Assembly (NCBI GenBank): GCA_934661105.1
Contig: CAKUIV010000064.1
Coordinates: 1 to 11,258 of the forward strand
Length of the DNA: 11,258 nt
From: an uncultured Ellagibacter sp.
Lineage (GTDB): Bacteria; Actinomycetota; Coriobacteriia; Coriobacteriales; Eggerthellaceae
Direction of reading: 5' to 3'
Shown here: positions 1 to 6,480 of the stretch, one piece after another
How positions within the stretch are numbered: position 1 is the first letter of the stretch
Layout of the letters: every line of letters begins with the position of its first letter
Position numbers and translations under genes: made by a program
Notes under the pieces: model-generated
Seen by the model: only the letters and a program-made list of their open reading frames with translations
Databases searched by the model: none
Told to the model about the DNA's origin: nothing

Positions 1-2482
1 AGGCCGCCACTTCCTCGGGCGTGCCCGCGATGACGATGCGCCCGCCCGCGGCGCCCCCACCCGGGCCCATATCGATGAGGTAGTCGGCGTTCCTCACGAC
101 GTCGAGGTCGTGCTCGATGACGACGACCGTGGCGCCCGCCTCGACGAGCCGGTCGAACACGCCGAGCAGCGTCCTCACATCGAGCGGGTGAAGGCCGATC
201 GTCGGCTCGTCGAACACGAACACGGCGTCGTCCTGCACGCGCCCCATCTCGCTTGCGAGCTTGAGGCGCTGCGCCTCGCCGCCTGAAAGCGCCGGCGTCG
301 GCTCGCCCAAGGTGAGGTACCCCAGTCCCAGGTCGTGCAGCGTTTCCAGCCGTGCCGCCGTCTTCTTCAGCCCGAGTGCGCAATCGAGCGCCTCGTCGAT
401 GCTCATCGCCATGACCTGCGGCAGGCTGAGCTCGGCGCCTCCCTTGCACGCGCGGCGCACCTCGCTCGCCCGATCCGCGTAGCGCGTGCCGCGGCAGTCG
501 GGGCATTCCACCTCCACGTCGGGCAAAAACTGCACGTCGAGCGAGATGGTGCCCGTGCCGTCGCAGGTGGGGCAGCGGAGGCTTCCGGTGTTGTAGGAGA
601 AATCGCCCGCTTTGAGGCCTGCGGCTTGCGCGGCTCCGGTGCGGACCCAGGCGCGGCGCAGATCGTCGTGGATCCCCGTGTACGTCGCCACGGTCGAGCG
701 CACGTTCGCGCCGATCGGCGTTGCATCGATGAGGTTTGCGCGCGCGATGCCCGGCGCATCGACCGTGCGCACGCCCGCAGGCGGCGTCGCCCCCGTCGCC
801 TGCGCTGTAAGCGCGGGGACGAGCGCCTCCAGCACGAGCGTCGTCTTCCCCGAGCCCGACACGCCCGTCACGGCCGTCAGGCGCCCGCGCGGGATGTCGA
901 CGGCAAGCGGCGACACGGTGTGGATCGCGTTCGTTTCCAGGTGGATCGAGCCATGCGAGAAAAGCTCGCCGTGCTCCATGCGTCCGCGGATTCGGTGCAG
1001 GCGGCTCAAGGCGCCTGCGGCGCCGTCGTGCCGTTCTTGCGCCAGAAACGGTGCGATCAGGCTTTCCTTCGCGCGCTCTACCTGGGATACCGTTCCTTGC
1101 GCGATGACGTGCCCGCCTTGCGCGCCCGCTTGCGGCCCCATTTCCACGATATGGTCGCAGGCCGCGAGCACGCGCGTGTCGTGGTCGACCACGACGACGG
1201 TGTTGCCGTCGTCGGAAAGGTCGCGCATGACGGCGAGCAGCCCGTCGACGTTCGCCGGGTGCAGGCCGATCGACGGCTCGTCGAGCACGTAGAGCACGCC
1301 GGTCGACCGGTTGCGCACCACGCGCGCCAGCTGCACGCGCTGCCGCTCGCCGGTCGAGAGCGTGGAACCCGCGCGGTCGAGCGAGAGGTAGCCGAGCCCC
1401 AGGTCGACGAGCCGCCGCGCGGTCAGGAGGAACGACTCGCAGATGCTCTGCGCCAGGGGGCGCATCTCGAGCCGGAGGCTGTTCGGAACCTCGCGAACCC
1501 AGCGAACCGCGTCGTCGAGCGCGAGCGAGGTGACGCGTGCGAGGCTTATGCCGGCGATGCGCGGGGCCCGCGCGGCGGCCGAAAGGCGCGTGCCTGCGCA
1601 GTCGGGGCAGGGGCTTTCGGTCAGGAACTTCGCCACGCGCTTCATGCCCTTCTCGTCCTTCGCCTTCGAAAGCGCGTTTTCCACGGTGCGCACGGCGTTG
1701 TAGTAGGTGAAGTCCATCTCGGCGAAGGCGTCGCCTTTCCTGGCTTTGTAGAGGATGTGCCTCTTCTCGGCGGGACCGTTGAAAACGATGTCGCGTTCGT
1801 GCTCGCTGAGCTGGGAAAACGGCACGTCGGTGCGTACGCCCATCGCGCCGCACACCTGCTTCATCAAATCCCACATGAGCGAGCCCCACACGACAACGGC
1901 TCCCTCGTCGATGGACTTCGACTCGTCGGGGACGAGCGCCGCGCGATTGACCGTGCGAATCGTTCCCGTGCCCGAGCAGGCGGCACACCCGCCGCTGCTG
2001 TTGAAGGAGAGCTCCTCGGCGGCGGGGGCGAAGAAGTCGCGTCCGCATGCGGAGCAGGTGATCGGCAGGTCGGCCGCCACGTTGAGCGAAGGCTCGGCGT
2101 AGGCGCCGCAATGTGGGCATCGGTGGCTCGCGCAGCGCGAGAACAGAAGGCGCAGGCTGTTCAGAAGCTCGCTCATCGTGCCGAAGGTCGAGCGCACGCC
2201 CGGCACGGCGGGTCGCTGATGCAGCGCGAGCGCCGCCGGTGCATGGAGCACTTCATCGACTTGCGCGCGCCCCGCCTGCGTGAGGCGCCGGCGCGTGTAG
2301 GTGGAAAGCGCCTCCAGGTAGCGGCGCGAGCCTTCCGCGTAGAGCACGCCGAGGGCGAGCGAGCTTTTCCCCGATCCGGACACGCCCGCGATGCCCGTGA
2401 TCTTCCCGAGCGGGATGTCGACGTCGATGCCTTTCAGGTTGTGAACGCGCGCGCCGCGCACGTTGATGCTGCTCGGTTCCAT
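1..2482 (-). CDS. uvrA: UvrA-like ABC ATPase (UvrA2 type), partial at the left edge
   Basis: The frame is open from ATG at 2482 to the window edge: 827 codons with no stop, so the C-terminus lies outside. It is a DNA-binding tandem ABC ATPase of the UvrA family. NBD1 has Walker A at residues 33-41 (GVSGSGKSS), a signature at 375-382 (LSTGERQR), Walker B ending DEPS at 401-404 and switch His434. NBD2 has Walker A at 540-548, LSGGEAQR at 732-739, DEPT at 758-761 and His791. Cysteine pairs 122/125, 143/146, 166/169 and 292/295, plus CPTC...CPDC at 637-663, fit the UvrA zinc modules. Canonical UvrA (about 940 residues) has a UvrB-binding domain of roughly 110 residues after the RSTxGT...LRLLF segment; here Phe114 is followed almost directly by zinc-finger sequence. 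This is the UvrA2/DrrC-like architecture. Such proteins are linked to DNA-damage or drug tolerance; the exact role here is unknown. GAGGA at 2492-2496 lies 9 nt before the start. The visible end (GPGGGAAGG...GTPEEV) is typical of the UvrA C-terminus, so little is missing. Confidence 0.93.
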   Translation of the reverse strand, partial: MEPSSINVRGARVHNLKGIDVDIPLGKITGIAGVSGSGKSSLALGVLYAEGSRRYLEALSTYTRRRLTQAGRAQVDEVLHAPAALALHQRPAVPGVRSTFGTMSELLNSLRLLFSRCASHRCPHCGAYAEPSLNVAADLPITCSACGRDFFAPAAEELSFNSSGGCAACSGTGTIRTVNRAALVPDESKSIDEGAVVVWGSLMWDLMKQVCGAMGVRTDVPFSQLSEHERDIVFNGPAEKRHILYKARKGDAFAEMDFTYYNAVRTVENALSKAKDEKGMKRVAKFLTESPCPDCAGTRLSAAARAPRIAGISLARVTSLALDDAVRWVREVPNSLRLEMRPLAQSICESFLLTARRLVDLGLGYLSLDRAGSTLSTGERQRVQLARVVRNRSTGVLYVLDEPSIGLHPANVDGLLAVMRDLSDDGNTVVVVDHDTRVLAACDHIVEMGPQAGAQGGHVIAQGTVSQVERAKESLIAPFLAQERHDGAAGALSRLHRIRGRMEHGELFSHGSIHLETNAIHTVSPLAVDIPRGRLTAVTGVSGSGKTTLVLEALVPALTAQATGATPPAGVRTVDAPGIARANLIDATPIGANVRSTVATYTGIHDDLRRAWVRTGAAQAAGLKAGDFSYNTGSLRCPTCDGTGTISLDVQFLPDVEVECPDCRGTRYADRASEVRRACKGGAELSLPQVMAMSIDEALDCALGLKKTAARLETLHDLGLGYLTLGEPTPALSGGEAQRLKLASEMGRVQDDAVFVFDEPTIGLHPLDVRTLLGVFDRLVEAGATVVVIEHDLDVVRNADYLIDMGPGGGAAGGRIVIAGTPEEVAA

Positions 2483-2514
2483 GTGCCTGTGTCCTCTTTT
2501 GCCTTCCGTGCTTA

Positions 2515-2541
2515 TTCCCCATGGATGATACCCCATGGGAA
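2515..2541 (-). promoter_or_regulatory. Possible promoter/operator of the uvrA-like gene
   Basis: A TATCAT hexamer (minus strand, 2530-2525), a possible -10 box, sits between two copies of CCATGG (2519-2524 and 2533-2538). With their flanks these form an imperfect inverted repeat (TTCCCCATGG ... CCATGGGAA). No good -35 box is visible at the expected distance, and no LexA-type GAAC-N4-GTTC box was seen in 2483-2690. This could be a repressor site over the -10, but it rests on pattern alone. Confidence 0.25.
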
Positions 2542-2652
2542 ACGCTCTCCGTCTCAGCGCGCCTGCATCGCCTCGGTGAGCTTGAATATGCCGTCTGGCT
2601 TTGCTCTGGGGCGCTTGAGCGGCTTCCTGCGTGCGAATGGTACCCCTGACGT

Positions 2653-2683
2653 TACAATTCTGAGGATAACCATCAACGAGGAG
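2653..2683 (+). promoter_or_regulatory. Possible -10 box and ribosome binding site of the desulfurase-like gene
   Basis: TACAAT at 2653-2658 resembles a -10 box, but no convincing -35 lies 16-18 bp upstream. GAGGAG at 2678-2683 is a good Shine-Dalgarno sequence 7 nt before the ATG at 2691 and supports that start. The TACAAT assignment would give a 5' leader of only about 25 nt. Confidence 0.4.
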
Positions 2684-2690
2684 CACCACG

Positions 2691-3899
2691 ATGAACGGCA
2701 CGACGGAAAAAACCAAGGTTGCGGAAACCTACCTCGACAATGCGGCGACGACGCGCACGCGCCCCGAGGCCATCGAGCGCATGAACGAGGTCATGCGCGA
2801 CACATGGGGGAATCCCTCGTCGGTCCATGCAGCGGGCAAACGCGCGAAGGCCGTGCTCGAAGAAGCCCGTGCCGACGTGGCGGATGCACTCGGGGTCGAC
2901 GCGCACGAAGTGTACTTCACGTCGGGCGCGACCGAGTCGAACAACCTGGCCGTTCGCGGTGTGTGCTCGGCGCGTCGGGAAAACCCGGGACAGATCGTCA
3001 CCTCCGCGCTCGAGCACGCCTCGGTCACGCGCAGCGTGCGCGGCATGCGCCGAGAAGGCGGGTGGAAGGTTTCCTATATCGACGCCGTGGGCGGCAAGCT
3101 CGACCTTGACCAGTTGCGAGAAGCACTCGACGGCACGCCGACCACGCTCATCACCATCATGAACGTGCAGAACGAGGTGGGATATATCTTCCCTTCGGCT
3201 AAGGTGGGACGCGTCCGCGACGAGCTCGCCCCGGACGCGGTTTACCACGTCGACGCGACGCAGGCGTTCGGCAAGCTTCCCGTCAACCCGCGCGAATGGG
3301 GTGCCGACCTTGCTTCTGTGGCGTCGCACAAGATCGGCGGGCCGCGTGGCATCGGTGCGCTGTACGTGCGCGAGGGGCTTGCAATGCATACGAACGCGTT
3401 CGGCGGCGGACAGGAGGGCGGCCTCCGCTCGGGCACCGAGCCGGTGTTCCTTGCGGCGGGTTTCGCCTGCGCGGCGAAGCTTGCGATCCGTGAGCGCGAG
3501 CAGGCGTTTTCCCATGCGAAAGCGCTGAACGACCGTGTGCGCGAACGTCTTGCGGCGTCTCTGCCCGACGCGATCGTGAATTCGCCTGTCGACGGCTCGC
3601 CTTTCATCTTGAGCGTAAGCGTGCCCGGCGTGCGCAACTCGAGATCGGTCGCATACTTAAGCGACCACGGCGTCTACGTGTCGCGCGCTTCGGCATGCGA
3701 ATCGAACCACGAGCACATCGCGGCCGGCACCTGGCGAAAGAAGCACCCGCTGTCGCTTCAGGCGGCGGGCATTCCCTTGAAGCAGGGCAATACCACCCTG
3801 CGCGCGAGCTTCTGCGCGACGACGACGGAAGCCGACGTCGATCGGTTCGTCGACGTGCTTGCGGCATGCGCGCGCGAAGTGCGCGAGGGGGAGCAGTAG
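2691..3899 (+). CDS. Cysteine desulfurase-like class V aminotransferase (NifS/IscS family)
   Basis: This 402-residue fold-type I PLP enzyme is close to the family length of about 400. Family members take sulfur from L-cysteine as an enzyme-bound persulfide, releasing alanine, for Fe-S clusters or tRNA thiolation. The N-terminal YLDNAATT (14-21) and TSGATESNN (77-85) are diagnostic. Catalytic residues line up with E. coli IscS at nearly constant offset: His109 (H104), Asp188 (D180), Gln191 (Q183), the PLP lysine Lys214 in SHKIGGPRG (K206) and Cys336 (C328). RSGTE (246-250) is the phosphate-binding segment. Odd points: the usual NNEIG is QNEVG (160-164), and the catalytic loop reads SRASACESNHEH rather than SGSACTS, followed by a basic stretch (TWRKKHP, 347-353). 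No iscU, sufU or thiI lies next to it in the window, so its sulfur acceptor cannot be named. It is divergent from the uvrA-like gene and convergent with ldh. The family call is firm; the desulfurase activity is likely but not certain. Confidence 0.85.
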   Translation: MNGTTEKTKVAETYLDNAATTRTRPEAIERMNEVMRDTWGNPSSVHAAGKRAKAVLEEARADVADALGVDAHEVYFTSGATESNNLAVRGVCSARRENPGQIVTSALEHASVTRSVRGMRREGGWKVSYIDAVGGKLDLDQLREALDGTPTTLITIMNVQNEVGYIFPSAKVGRVRDELAPDAVYHVDATQAFGKLPVNPREWGADLASVASHKIGGPRGIGALYVREGLAMHTNAFGGGQEGGLRSGTEPVFLAAGFACAAKLAIREREQAFSHAKALNDRVRERLAASLPDAIVNSPVDGSPFILSVSVPGVRNSRSVAYLSDHGVYVSRASACESNHEHIAAGTWRKKHPLSLQAAGIPLKQGNTTLRASFCATTTEADVDRFVDVLAACAREVREGEQ

Positions 3900-3956
3900 G
3901 CGACACGGGGAGTATATCTCCGCCACTTTGCGATGCGCGTTACGCAAATGCCTGCG

Positions 3957-4115
3957 TTTCTGCCAACAATGTTGAATTTAGGGGAAGCTACGTTCCCTAA
4001 CTGATGTAAAACCCCAGGTCGTCATCTTTCTTGCCACGCTAAAGCGTGCATTTGGGTCGTAGAATCGCCTCGATCAGGCTTTGGGAGACCCTAAATTCGA
4101 TATTGTTGGCAGAAA
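3957..4115. repeat. 159-bp element with 27-bp terminal inverted repeats (MITE-like)
   Basis: The left arm (3957-3983) begins TTTCTGCCAACAAT and ends GAATTTAGGG. The right arm (4089-4115) is its reverse complement at 25 of 27 positions. The interior carries a small hairpin, CACGC-TAAA-GCGTG (4035-4048), and an extra CCCTAA at 3995-4000 that could pair with TTAGGG at 3978-3983 instead of the far arm. The element is visibly AT-richer than its surroundings, has no ORF of its own and fills most of the gap between two convergent genes. No target-site duplication is seen at the arm ends, and neither strand has a T-run after the stem, so it is not a simple terminator. Possible readings: a non-autonomous transposable element, an excised IS remnant, or a structured RNA/3'-end element. 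Confidence 0.6.
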
Positions 4116-4176
4116 AGGGCCCTTCGCGAAATATCCCGTTCGGAAAACGAGCGCGGTGCTGCTTGGATGCCGTAGA

Positions 4177-5166
4177 TCACAGGTCGAGCTTCTCGACGAC
4201 CCCCTTAAGCACCGCAGCTGATTCGCGCAGGCGCGTCTGCTCATCGTCGGAAAACGGCGCGGGAACCTTGTACTCGATGCCGCCGGCTCCCACGACCGCC
4301 GGCATGGAAAGCGCGATGTCGGAGATGCCGTATTCGCCCTCCATGAGGTTCGATACGGGAAGGATGGGCTTCTCGTCGCGCACGATGGCCTCGCAGATGC
4401 GCTTCACCGACATGGCGATGCCGAAGTAGGTGGCGTGCTTCTTCTCGATGATCTCGTACGCCGCGTTCTTCACGTCGCGTTCCAGGCGCTCCATCACTTC
4501 AGGGCTGTGCTCGCGCCCGCGCAGCTTGCTGAACACGTCGATGGGAATGCCCGACACGTTCGCCAGGCTCCAGATGGCGATCTCGCTGTCGCCGTGCTCG
4601 CCGACGATGCGCGCATGCACGTTGCGCGGGTCGACGCCCAAATGCTCGCCGAGCACGTACTTGAAGCGCGCGGTGTCGAGCACGGTGCCCGAGCCGATCA
4701 CGCGGTGGGAGGGAAGCCCCGACAGTTTCAGCGCGACATAGGTGAGGATGTCGACGGGGTTCGACACCACGAGCAGGATGCCGTCGAACCCGCCCGCCAT
4801 GATCCGGGGAACGATCGACTTGAAGATGTCGACGTTCTTGCTGACCAGGTCAAGACGTGTTTCCCCCGGCTTTTGGTTCGCTCCTGCCGTGATGATGACG
4901 ATTCCCGCATCGGCCAGGTCGGCGTAGTCGCCGGCATAAATGTTCGCGGGGCTTGCGAGCGGCATGCCGTGCGCGATGTCGAGCGCCTCGCCTTCGGCGC
5001 GGTTACGGTCGACATCGATCATCACCATCTCCGAGAACAGTCCGCTCTGCATGAGCGCGAAGGCGGAAGCCGACCCTACGAACCCGCACCCGACGATGCC
5101 GACCTTGCGGAAATTGGACGGGTTCAGAGGTGCAGAAGGGGTGCGTTCGAGGTTCGCTTCGGGCAT
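4177..5166 (-). CDS. ldh: L-lactate dehydrogenase
   Basis: This 329-residue NAD-dependent 2-hydroxyacid dehydrogenase of the LDH/MDH superfamily catalyses pyruvate + NADH to L-lactate + NAD+ in the cytoplasm. The Rossmann glycine motif GCGFVG (26-31) is followed by Asp51, which selects NAD over NADP. The substrate-specificity loop ANQKPGETR (96-104) has Gln98, diagnostic for lactate; malate dehydrogenases have Arg there. Arg104, Asp164 and Arg167 (LDTAR) and His191 (VGEHGDS) complete the active site. Equivalents of the fructose-1,6-bisphosphate site of allosteric bacterial LDHs are Lys169 (Arg173 in the Bacillus enzyme) and His184 (His188), so activation by FBP is possible but the Arg is replaced. 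AAAGGA at 5172-5177 lies 5 nt before the ATG. The gene stands 78 bp downstream of the PNPOx-like gene on the same strand, with a terminator-like stem between them, and is probably its own transcription unit. The N-terminal extension of about 18 residues is not conserved-looking. Confidence 0.95.
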   Translation of the reverse strand: MPEANLERTPSAPLNPSNFRKVGIVGCGFVGSASAFALMQSGLFSEMVMIDVDRNRAEGEALDIAHGMPLASPANIYAGDYADLADAGIVIITAGANQKPGETRLDLVSKNVDIFKSIVPRIMAGGFDGILLVVSNPVDILTYVALKLSGLPSHRVIGSGTVLDTARFKYVLGEHLGVDPRNVHARIVGEHGDSEIAIWSLANVSGIPIDVFSKLRGREHSPEVMERLERDVKNAAYEIIEKKHATYFGIAMSVKRICEAIVRDEKPILPVSNLMEGEYGISDIALSMPAVVGAGGIEYKVPAPFSDDEQTRLRESAAVLKGVVEKLDL

Positions 5167-5215
5167 GGTGGTCCTTTCGTCGCCGACAGTGCCGATAATG
5201 GGACTATTCTGCCAT

Positions 5216-5244
5216 AAAACGGCCCGGAGGGTCGATGGGCGCCG
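5216..5244 (-). terminator. Probable intrinsic terminator of the riboflavin-uptake operon
   Basis: Directly after the TAG stop of the PNPOx-like gene, the minus strand forms a GC stem. CGGCGCCC pairs with GGGCCG with one bulged G, across a loop of about 11 nt, followed by TTTT (5219-5216). The stem is short but fully G-C, and its position fits an operon end before ldh. Confidence 0.5.
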
Positions 5245-5655
5245 CTAGAGATCGATGGGTGCCCATTCCTCGTGGTTGCAGATCCAAGCTTCGGGCTCTT
5301 CGACGCTGAAGAAGGTGAGCGTGGGGTCGTTCGGCCCGTCGTAGGTTTCGCCGAGCCCCGACAGGTGCGCGAAACCCGCATAGCGGATGCCGTCGTTTAC
5401 CTGGTCGTCAAGACCCGCGCGTCCGCGCAGGATAAGCCACCCGTGTCCCGGCCACCAAGCGGTCGCTTCGAAGCGGGGGTTCTGGCGGAGCTCTTCCCAC
5501 ACGTCTTTCGTGGTCGCGGTGCAAAACCAGATCTTGCCGTCCTGCTCGGCAGCGAAGCTGAACGGGCGCACGTGCGGCTGACCGTCGACGCTCGTGGCGA
5601 GATACCACGCGGGAACGGAGGTGAGGTACTGCAGGACTTTCTCGATTCCGGTCAT
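5245..5655 (-). CDS. Pyridoxamine 5'-phosphate oxidase-like split-barrel flavoprotein
   Basis: This 136-residue protein has the small PNPOx-like split beta-barrel pattern: an N-terminal helix (IEKVLQYLTSVP), then YLATSVDGQPHVRPF (18-32), DGKIWFCTATTKDVWEELRQ (39-58), a paired-strand region rich in Trp/Gly (68-80) and a C-terminal strand with EAWICN. The family binds FMN, F420 or haem and includes oxidoreductases of unknown substrate; true pyridoxamine phosphate oxidases are longer (about 200 residues). It starts 24 nt after the ecfT stop, with AAAGGAA (5664-5670) 8 nt before its ATG, so it is very likely the last gene of the FMN-riboswitch operon. That context favours FMN as cofactor and suggests a role in flavin use, flavin storage or reduction of small molecules. 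The substrate cannot be read from the sequence. Confidence 0.82.
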   Translation of the reverse strand: MTGIEKVLQYLTSVPAWYLATSVDGQPHVRPFSFAAEQDGKIWFCTATTKDVWEELRQNPRFEATAWWPGHGWLILRGRAGLDDQVNDGIRYAGFAHLSGLGETYDGPNDPTLTFFSVEEPEAWICNHEEWAPIDL

Positions 5656-5679
5656 AGGATAGGTTCCTTTCGATTCAGG

Positions 5680-6480
5680 CTAAACGAACACATCGACGGC
5701 GATGACGCAGGCGGCGAGCGCCGCCGTGACCGAAGCCGCGATCGCGTCGCGGCGCGAAAATGCGAGCGGGTGCAGGCGCGTGCGGCCGGCATCTCCGTGG
5801 TAACAGCGCGCATCCATCGCCTCCGAAAGCGTTTCCGCATGGCGAAACACGCTGGTGAACAGGGGAATCACGAGGGCCGACAGCGCTTGCGCGCCATGGA
5901 CGGGGCTTGTGGCGAGCGCCGCCCCGCGGCTTATCTGCGCCTGGCGGATCGTGGAGAGCTCGCTTGCGAACTGGGGCATGAACCGCAGTGCGATTCCCAT
6001 GATCATGCCGATCTCATGCGCAGGCACGCCGATGCGCGCAAGCGGGGAGAGAAGCCGCTCGAACGCCTCGGTCAAGTCGAGCGTCATGGTGGTAAGCGTG
6101 ACCAGGCTCATGCCGCACATCATGAGGAGAAGCCGGCTCGCGATGAGAGCGCACGCGAGCACGCCCTGCTCGCTGACCTGCAAAAACCCGACGCTAAGGT
6201 ACACTGTGCCCCCTTGGACGGTGAACAGGTTCATGATCGACGCGACGACGACGATGAACAGAAGCGGCGCGAGCGAGCGGGCGGCTTTGCGCATGGGGAT
6301 GCGGGCGAGTACGTAAGCGGCTGCGACGAACAGCGCGACGGGGACGAGCGCTGCGAACGTGCGCGCGTTCAGCGTGATGACGACGAACGCGACGCCGATC
6401 AACAGCTTCATGCGCGCGTCGAGCTTGTGGACGGGGCTTTCCGCGGCGACGTAGCTCCCGAACGAGATCTTCGTGCTCAT
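5680..6480 (-). CDS. ecfT: ECF transporter transmembrane component EcfT
   Basis: This 266-residue membrane protein is the scaffold that couples the ATPase pair to the substrate-binding S-component in energy-coupling-factor vitamin transporters. SPVHKLDARMKLL (15-27) is the classic EcfT N-terminal motif, followed by hydrophobic segments at about 27-58, 70-87, 105-130 and 246-264. The two coupling-helix motifs that dock on the ATPases are AQISRGA (181-187) and AMDARCYHG (221-229). The second normally reads A-R-G but here has Cys226 in place of Gly. The ATG overlaps the ecfA stop as ATGA (6480-6477), with GAGGA at 6487-6491 spaced 6 nt, so translation is coupled. Length is normal for the family. 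With the ATPase fusion and RibU it should form a complete riboflavin importer in the cytoplasmic membrane. Confidence 0.93.
   Translation of the reverse strand: MSTKISFGSYVAAESPVHKLDARMKLLIGVAFVVITLNARTFAALVPVALFVAAAYVLARIPMRKAARSLAPLLFIVVVASIMNLFTVQGGTVYLSVGFLQVSEQGVLACALIASRLLLMMCGMSLVTLTTMTLDLTEAFERLLSPLARIGVPAHEIGMIMGIALRFMPQFASELSTIRQAQISRGAALATSPVHGAQALSALVIPLFTSVFRHAETLSEAMDARCYHGDAGRTRLHPLAFSRRDAIAASVTAALAACVIAVDVFV

Noticed and set aside
2483..2690. SOS (LexA) box for the uvrA-like gene
   Set aside because: No GAAC-N4-GTTC-like palindrome was found in the divergent intergenic region.
335..3109. A 924-codon plus-strand open frame
   Set aside because: It is antisense to the uvrA-like gene and then overlaps the desulfurase start in another frame. 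Its product is Arg/Ala/His-rich without family features and has no RBS, as expected for a shadow frame in GC-rich DNA.
3900..3957. Intrinsic terminator after the desulfurase-like gene
   Set aside because: Only weak stems are present: GGAG/CTCC around TATAT, and ACGCA/TGCGT (3942-3957) followed by few T residues. Not strong enough to call.
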